From the NCBI GenBank assembly GCA_023101885.1, contig JALPQD010000054.1:540393-604392 (forward strand): DNA of 64,000 nucleotides, in the 5' to 3' direction. The notes under the pieces are model-generated. The model was given only the letters and a program-made list of their open reading frames with translations. It was not told the DNA's origin and searched no databases. This stretch comes from Typhlomys cinereus (taxonomy: Eukaryota > Chordata > Mammalia > Rodentia > Platacanthomyidae). Shown here piece by piece: positions 57,936 to 64,000 of the stretch (position 1 is the first letter of the stretch; every line of letters begins with the position of its first letter). A program made the position numbers and the translations under genes.

Positions 57936-59825
57936 GCCAGCACTAGGTAACTGAGCTTTCCCATGGCTCACAGAAGGGAGTGGACTGTTTAGATTCCTTC
58001 TGAGTGAGGTTTGGAAGCAATTCAACCCTGAGAATTACTCATGTGCTCTGGCCTCATGCTCATCTGCTCAGAAGCACACAGAATAAGTGGACATTCTTTA
58101 AACGGCAAAGAACTGGTTTTGTGGCCCTTGGTGCTACTAACATGATATAAGGTAGCAAGGCAAACACTTTAAATTAAAGACAGCTGCCAAGTGTTCCCAG
58201 AAACTCAGGCCTGGACAGTGTTGTCATAGCAATCAGGCCATTGTTTGTGTTTTGTTTGATTTCAGTCACATGAGGCTCTGACAGTGTGAGAAGACTGTAT
58301 ACCAAATATTATGTTTCTGCCACTTGGGATGTGTCTTGTTGTAACAATTCCGTCCCATCTTGTGGCTTTAAGACAGGAAAGCTGAACAAAGAAGGAAGAA
58401 GGATTAAATAAGAAGTATCCGTGGTGCTGTGCTCTGGTCATGTGTGTGTTGTTCCAGGAGCATCTTCGAGGTCACGCACAGTGTAGGAGAGAAATGGATT
58501 AGGTCAGATTTAAGAAGTGGATGTATTAGAATGAGTTTTCATCCTATTTCTTTTATTCATTGCTATAATCTTCTACTCTTCAGACAAATGTATTTTTGCA
58601 CAAAATGCATCTTTTTACTGAAAAATAGAAAAGCAAAAGTACCTCAGACACAGACAGTTGGCATTCAGATAGCTTTTCGAAGTAAAAGGCCTTTCTTCTG
58701 TCTTTCAAGAGAAAAGGCTACTACACACATGCATGGTGCACGTATGGTTAGAAATCAGTTCTCTTCTTCTGTGGGCCTCTGGGGATTGAGCTCAGGTCTC
58801 CAGGCTTATGAGCAGATGCTTACACTCTGAGCTCTCTCACCAGCCTGATTGTTCATGCCTGAAAACATAAAAGATATAAAGAAGCATGTAAGAACCTGTA
58901 CTAAAATAAACATGCCAGAGGAAACACTCCTCTCCTTGTTCCCACACTTTGGTCAGTGCTAAAAATGAACATCCCAGTAGATATTTATTGAATTTTTTAT
59001 GTAACCTAATCTGAGATTGCTTTAAAGAAAAAAAAAAAACTGTGGATAAAATCAAGGGTGCTATTTGCCTCGCTGCTTTTGCAACTGAGCATGAGCACAG
59101 ATTACTGAGATTAGTGATAGCAGAGGGTTCAGTGTTACATCAGAGGCTGTTCCAGCCTCTGGCACCTGTTGGGTGCCAGGAACTTTCTATGTCTTACTTT
59201 ACTGTTATAATCCTGCTTAGCCCGTAAGGATGACAATTCTCAGAGACATGAAATAGTTGTCTGAAGTCACCTAGCATCCTCCCATGTGTAACTGACTTCA
59301 AAAGCATTTCAGATATTTCAGGTCCTGGTTCACTGGCAGGTCACTCATAATGGGGAGGCTGGTGATACATGATACGTGTTTTCTCTCATATTTCATAGAC
59401 ATACAGGATTTCAAGAATCTAGACTGCAATATGGTTTTGTTCCACAGAAAATAAAACAAAAACACTGAAATTCTCTCTCTCTCTCTCTTTATCTCTTTAT
59501 CTCTGTCTCAGAAGAGAGAAAGAGACAGAGAGAAACAGAGAGGCAAAGGAAGGAACCATCCTTGTAAGCATTCTGCTACTCCTTCTGGAACAATAAAGGA
59601 AAAGTAAAGCAGCAGTAATATCGTAACCAAACAAATTTGGCAAAAGTGAAGTACTTAGTGTCTAATATAACAAAGGTGCTGAGCATTTATGAGATGGCTA
59701 TATCTTCTAAGTATTCCAACCGACAAAATGAGCAATCAAGCCATATATTTATTGTCTGTTTCAATGGAAGGTGGCATTTGTGTATTTATGAAATAAATTG
59801 TATGGTACAGAAGCATTTATGAATT

Positions 59826-60120
59826 TGGGTGTCTTAGTTTCATATTCCATTACTGTAATAAATATCTGGTCCAAATCATTTGAGAGAATGAAGAGATTTT
59901 TTACTGGTTAATGATCCTAGGTTACAGTTCAAAATGGCAATAGGATTACCTTCAGAAGCCAAAGGCACTGGCCAGTTCATATTCAAGTCAAGAGAAGAAG
60001 GATCAAGGACCACTGCTTGCCAAATATGAGTTAGTTTTCAGCATCTTTATCTATTAGCCCAGTCAATGGTCTTACTCACTGTGGGTTAGGTCTTCCTACA
60101 TCCATTATGCAATGGAACCA
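59826..60120. mobile_element. Degenerate rodent repeat, URR1-like
   Basis: GTGTCTTAGTTTCATATTCC, ACTGTAATAAATATCTGGTCC, GGTTACAGTTCAAAATGGCA and AAGGCACTGGCCAGTTCATA match the 5' part of a URR1-type element as I know it. A separate end-like piece is at 60380-60470. Confidence 0.4.
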
Positions 60121-60129
60121 AACTTCCAC

Positions 60130-60322
60130 TTAGCAAAATGGCTCAGTGGGTAAGGAGCCTGCTTGTAAATGTGAAAACATGAATTTGATTCCCTGAAATT
60201 CATAAGGTGGGAAAAAACTGATTTTTGAAAGTTATCATCTAACGTCCACATGGAAATATGCACACATTCTCTCTCTCCCTCTCCCTTCTTCCATCTCTCT
60301 CACAAGGAAACATAAAATATGC
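60130..60322 (+). mobile_element. B2-like SINE
   Basis: GCAAAATGGCTCAGTGGGTA and GAATTTGATTCCCTGAAATTC form the head. A CT-rich stretch and ACATAAAATATG tail follow. Confidence 0.6.
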
Positions 60323-60939
60323 ATATATATTAAATGCATAATTTCTATGGACTTGTCCAGAGATGTGTCTTAATGAAATAATTTTTCATAGGTGTGCCCA
60401 AAGGCCCACCCCAAGGGTCAAGTTGACAGTTGACACTACTGTCTCTTTGGGCCTTTGATGAATCTCCAGGGTGTATCAGTCCAGAAGTCTACCAGATTGC
60501 TCTCCCAAAGGCACTGTGGTATACTCTGCTAACACTGTTAAGGATCATATGTGGAAAGGAGAGGTCAATAGTTGAACCAACAGGCAATTTTTTTTAATCA
60601 TAGAAAATCAGTACTTTTGAGCTGATCAAATACACTTTAAATCTCTAAGAGTAGATGAAATTTTATATCTTTTCCTAAATTTATGTAGTCATCAAACCAC
60701 TTCTTCAGAAACATTCTGATATTCATATACTACAGAAAACATTTGGGAACTAGCTTTCTTCAGCATAAGTAAGAGCACATGACACACACATGGGATCAGC
60801 TATAAATGAACATTTTCTCTGTGTTTACTTAGCTAACACTATGGCTAACAAACTACTAGGCCAATACATTATGAGTCTTGTGCTCTCAGTTTCAGTAGTA
60901 AATGGAGAGGCATTTTAGGAAAAAATAGTAATATGTATG

Positions 60940-61178
60940 TGTGTTTTTTTTAATTTAATGATTTATTCAATTGTGCATATGCATGTGTGCGATATGTGTG
61001 TATGTATGTGTATGTGTAAAACCATGGACGAATTTGGGAACACTCCGCCCTACCAGGACCAGAAACGCAGGCCACTACCTGCTTCCACCTGGCGTCTATA
61101 CGTGGGGTCCAGGATGAACTCAGGACCTTCCGCCTGCAAGGCAGAGGTTTAACCGCTGAGCCACCTCTCCAGCCCCTG
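60940..61178 (-). mobile_element. CA-tailed tRNA-type SINE, near full length
   Basis: TTATTCAATTGTGCATATGC, GT-rich stretch, ACCATGGACGAATTTGGGAA, TACGTGGGGTCCAGG and GCTGAGCCACCTCTCCAGCC, the exact reverse of the 19061-19360 layout. It abuts the L1 3' end. Confidence 0.9.
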
Positions 61179-61189
61179 TGTGTGTGTTT

Positions 61190-64000
61190 TATTAATACAT
61201 TTTTTATTATTATTTTAGCTCATACAAACTTAATAGGTACACCAGTTCCCTCCCTCCCTCCTCCTCCCCCCGTACCCCTGCTCCCCCTCCCCACCCTCTC
61301 CCTCCCCATCCCCCAGTGCCTCCCCCCAATTCCCAGAGAGTCCTTTCTTGTGCATGCCTGATTTTCCTCTGGGCCCTCCTCTCCGATGACGTACAAGGAC
61401 CCAGTGGCCTTTCCCTGAACCCTTTCCCGTGTTCCCCTTAGGTATAGGAACACTGCTGTGGCTGCCAATCCCTTGCCTCCAAGGATCTTGGTGCCTTTAG
61501 CAGATGCTAGACTTTGTGAGGTCAATAGTGTGTTGGACAATGCGCAGGGCATGAAAGTCCAATTATGATTGCTTCAGCCCTAACTTGTATGGAGTATCTT
61601 ACATATCATTGCTCCTCCCATCCTTTTGCTCTTACACTCTTACCGCCCCCTCTTCCGCAAATTTCCCTGAGCTTCAGGATGGGGAGAGATTAGCTGGCCT
61701 AGTTCTAGGTGGTTGATATAGAGTCTCTGAAGTTCTGGATTGTGGTTTGTTGATTTTCTTTTGCAGTTTTGCTGCTCCTGCAATGCCCTTCACTCCATCC
61801 TGGTGGGCATTGTATGTTACCCCCTGGCCAGAGACAAAAAGCTGTTAAACTAGAGTCTTGTGATAAAAGCACATTCAAAGGTAGATGTAATAAAAGTGGG
61901 AAACCACAGTGAGGGAGGGTCTATCACCATTTGCAAATGGTTACTTTTTATCTGCCAGACTATATGCCCTCCTCTTCTGGTACCCCTCAGTAGTAAATGA
62001 TCAGGAACAAAAGTCTGTGAACTTAATCAGATGTCTCATTACTTATTTGAGTCCTTGATGGAGGCCTATTTTCTCTGCTGTAACATGGTCCCTTCTCTCC
62101 TTGTCTGGTGTGGCCCTCCTACCCCATCCCTCCTGTTCATAATCCTTGCAATTACTGTCTCTAGGTGGGCTGGGTGGGTTTGGTACTAGGAGCCACCTAT
62201 TAGGGAGTACATACGGCGCTTAATTTTCTGGGTCTGGGATACTTCACTTAATATAATTGTTTCTAATGACATCCATTTCCCAGCAAATTCCAGTAATTCA
62301 TCATTTTTGATGGCTGAGTAGTACTCCATTGTATAGATGTACCACAGTTTCCTTATCCACTCGTCAACTGTTGGACATTTGGGTTGATTCCATGACTTTG
62401 CTATTGTAAACAGTGCTGCTATGAACATGGTCGTGCTTGTGCTATCGAGGTGAACCTCTGCTGTATGGGGGGTTATTCCCAAAAGTGGAATAGCAGGGTC
62501 ATATGGCATTTCAATCTTTAATTTCTTTAAGAATCTCCAGACGGCTCGCCAGAGTGGCTGTATGAGCCTGCATTCCCACCAGCAATGTAGGAGAGTTCCC
62601 CTCTCTCCACATCCTCTCCAGCATTTTGTTGTTTGTATTGTGGATTTTTGCCATCCTGACCGGGGTGAGATGATATCTCAGGGAAGTTTTGATTTGCATT
62701 TCCCTGATGGCTAAGGAAGTGGAGCATTTTTTAAGATATTTGTTAGACATTTTAATTTCATCCCTGGTAAAGTTTTTTTAAGTTCCAGGGCCCATTTTTT
62801 AATTGGGCCATTGGTTTCCTTGGTGTTTAGTTTTCTAAGTTCTTTGTGCACTCTGGACAGCAGAGTCTATCAGATGTGTGGTTAGTGAAGATTTTCTCCC
62901 ATTCTGTGGGTTGCCTTTGAGCTCGTGTTACAATCTCTTTATCTGAACAGAAGCTCTTTAATTTCACAAGATCCCAACTGTTGAGAGTTGGTAGCAGTGA
63001 CTGTGCCATTGGATGTCTGTTTAGGAATGTTGGCCTAGCCCAATCAGCTCGAGGGAGTTCCCTATCCTTTCAACTATGGTTTTTATAGTCTCTGGCCTGA
63101 TATCAAGGTCCTTGATCCATTTGGAATTAAGTCTTGTACATGGTGACAAGTACGGGTCCAGCTTTAATCTTCTGCATGTGGAGATCCAGTTTTGCCAGCA
63201 CCATTTGTTGAAGATGCTGTTCTTTTTCCATTGGATTCTTTGGGCCCCTTTGTCAAAGACCAAATGGCTGTAATTTTGTGGGCTTATATCTGGGTCTTCA
63301 ATCCTTATCCATTGATCTGTGTGTCTATTTTGGAGCCAGTACCAGGCTGTCTTTATAACTATGGATTTGTAGTATAGACTTAGGTTTGGTATGGTAATAC
63401 CTCCAGCAGTGTTTTTGTTACTCAGGATTTCTTTGCTATCCTGGGTCTTTTGTGCTTCCATATGAATTTTGAGATTGTTTGCTCAATTTCTTTGAAGAAT
63501 TTCTTTGGGATTTTGATTAGAATAGCATTGAATCTGTATATTGCTTTTGGTAAGGATGGTCATTTTTATGATATTGATCTATCAATCCAGGAGCAGGGAG
63601 GTCTTTCCACCTTCTGGTGTCTTCTGCAATTTCTTTCTTTAGGGTTTTAAAGTTTTCATTGTAAAAGTCTCTTACTTACTTGGTTAGGTTTATACCAAGG
63701 TATTTCATTTTTTTAGGGGCTATAGTAAATGGGATTGTTTCTCTCAAGGCTTTTTCACTTCTTTCATTCTGGGCATATAGGAAGGCCTCTGATTTTTGCA
63801 CATTTATTTTGTATCCTGCCACCCTGCTGAACTTCTCAATTAGTTCCAGGAGCTTCCTGGTGGAGTTTTTGGGATCACTCAGGTATAAGATCATGTCATC
63901 TGCAAATAGGGATAGCTTGACTTCTTCCTTGCCGATTTGAATCCCTCTTATGTCCCTTTCTTGTCTTATGGCTTCAGCTAAGACTTCAAGTACAATATTG
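61190..64000 (-). mobile_element. L1 retrotransposon, 3' part, degraded, running off the window
   Basis: ORF2 pieces on the - strand run from reverse transcriptase (63894-63676, [13 protein letters not shown]) through 63461-63021 (WYWLQNRHTDQWIRIEDPD) to the C-terminus at 62509-62186 (PYDPAIPLLGI, WYIYTMEYYSAIKND), broken by frameshifts. A 1-kb 3'UTR with a C/T-rich tract at 61245-61330 and an A-rich end near 61195 follows. The frame breaks make it inactive. Confidence 0.92.

Noticed and set aside
46775..64000. CD6 exons upstream of CD5
   Set aside because: No SRCR-like frame or exon was found in this stretch; CD6 is expected beyond the right end.

Overview
This is a mammalian nuclear window with intron-split genes and dense interspersed repeats. 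B1-, B4/ID- and B2-like SINEs and rodent-type L1 point to a rodent of the mouse-related clade. The commonest SINE has a CA-rich 3' part and does not read like standard mouse or rat B2, so I do not name a species (a dipodoid or other non-murine myomorph would fit; inference).

Two host genes lie tail to tail. VPS37C (ESCRT-I subunit) is on the + strand: coding exons at 11045-11137, 18580-18751, 19678-19760 and 20968-21699, 359 codons, 3'UTR to about 23.2 kb. Its non-coding first exon was not found and probably lies left of the window. CD5 (lymphocyte SRCR receptor) is on the - strand: ten coding exons from 46774 down to 27064, 499 codons, every coding intron in phase 1, plus an inferred non-coding last exon at about 26108-24815. 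Both reading frames are intact with consensus splice sites. The convergent 3' ends are about 1.6 kb apart. This order and orientation match the mammalian CD6-CD5-VPS37C neighbourhood; CD6 itself is not reached.

VPS37C intron 2 holds the most unusual element: a young, internally deleted class II (betaretrovirus-like) endogenous retrovirus, 11473-16247, antisense to the host gene. It has two 357-bp LTRs differing at one base, a perfect 6-bp target duplication, a tRNA-Lys-like primer site, a leader built of 54-bp tandem repeats, a splice donor, a gag start broken by stops, an A29 tract, dUTPase remnants, a deletion that removes protease and most reverse transcriptase, an open integrase frame, and an env with an open transmembrane subunit but two nearby stops in the surface subunit.

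The VPS37C 3'UTR carries a second, diverged copy of about 240 bp of the proline-rich coding sequence of its own last exon. VPS37C intron 1 (left end to 11 kb) holds a 33-bp minisatellite, a CpG-rich minisatellite and a 320-bp C/T tract. CD5 introns are packed with SINEs and microsatellites.

From about 52 kb to the right end the sequence becomes AT-rich, contains no gene that I can see, and ends in a degraded L1 on the - strand (about 61.19-64.0 kb).
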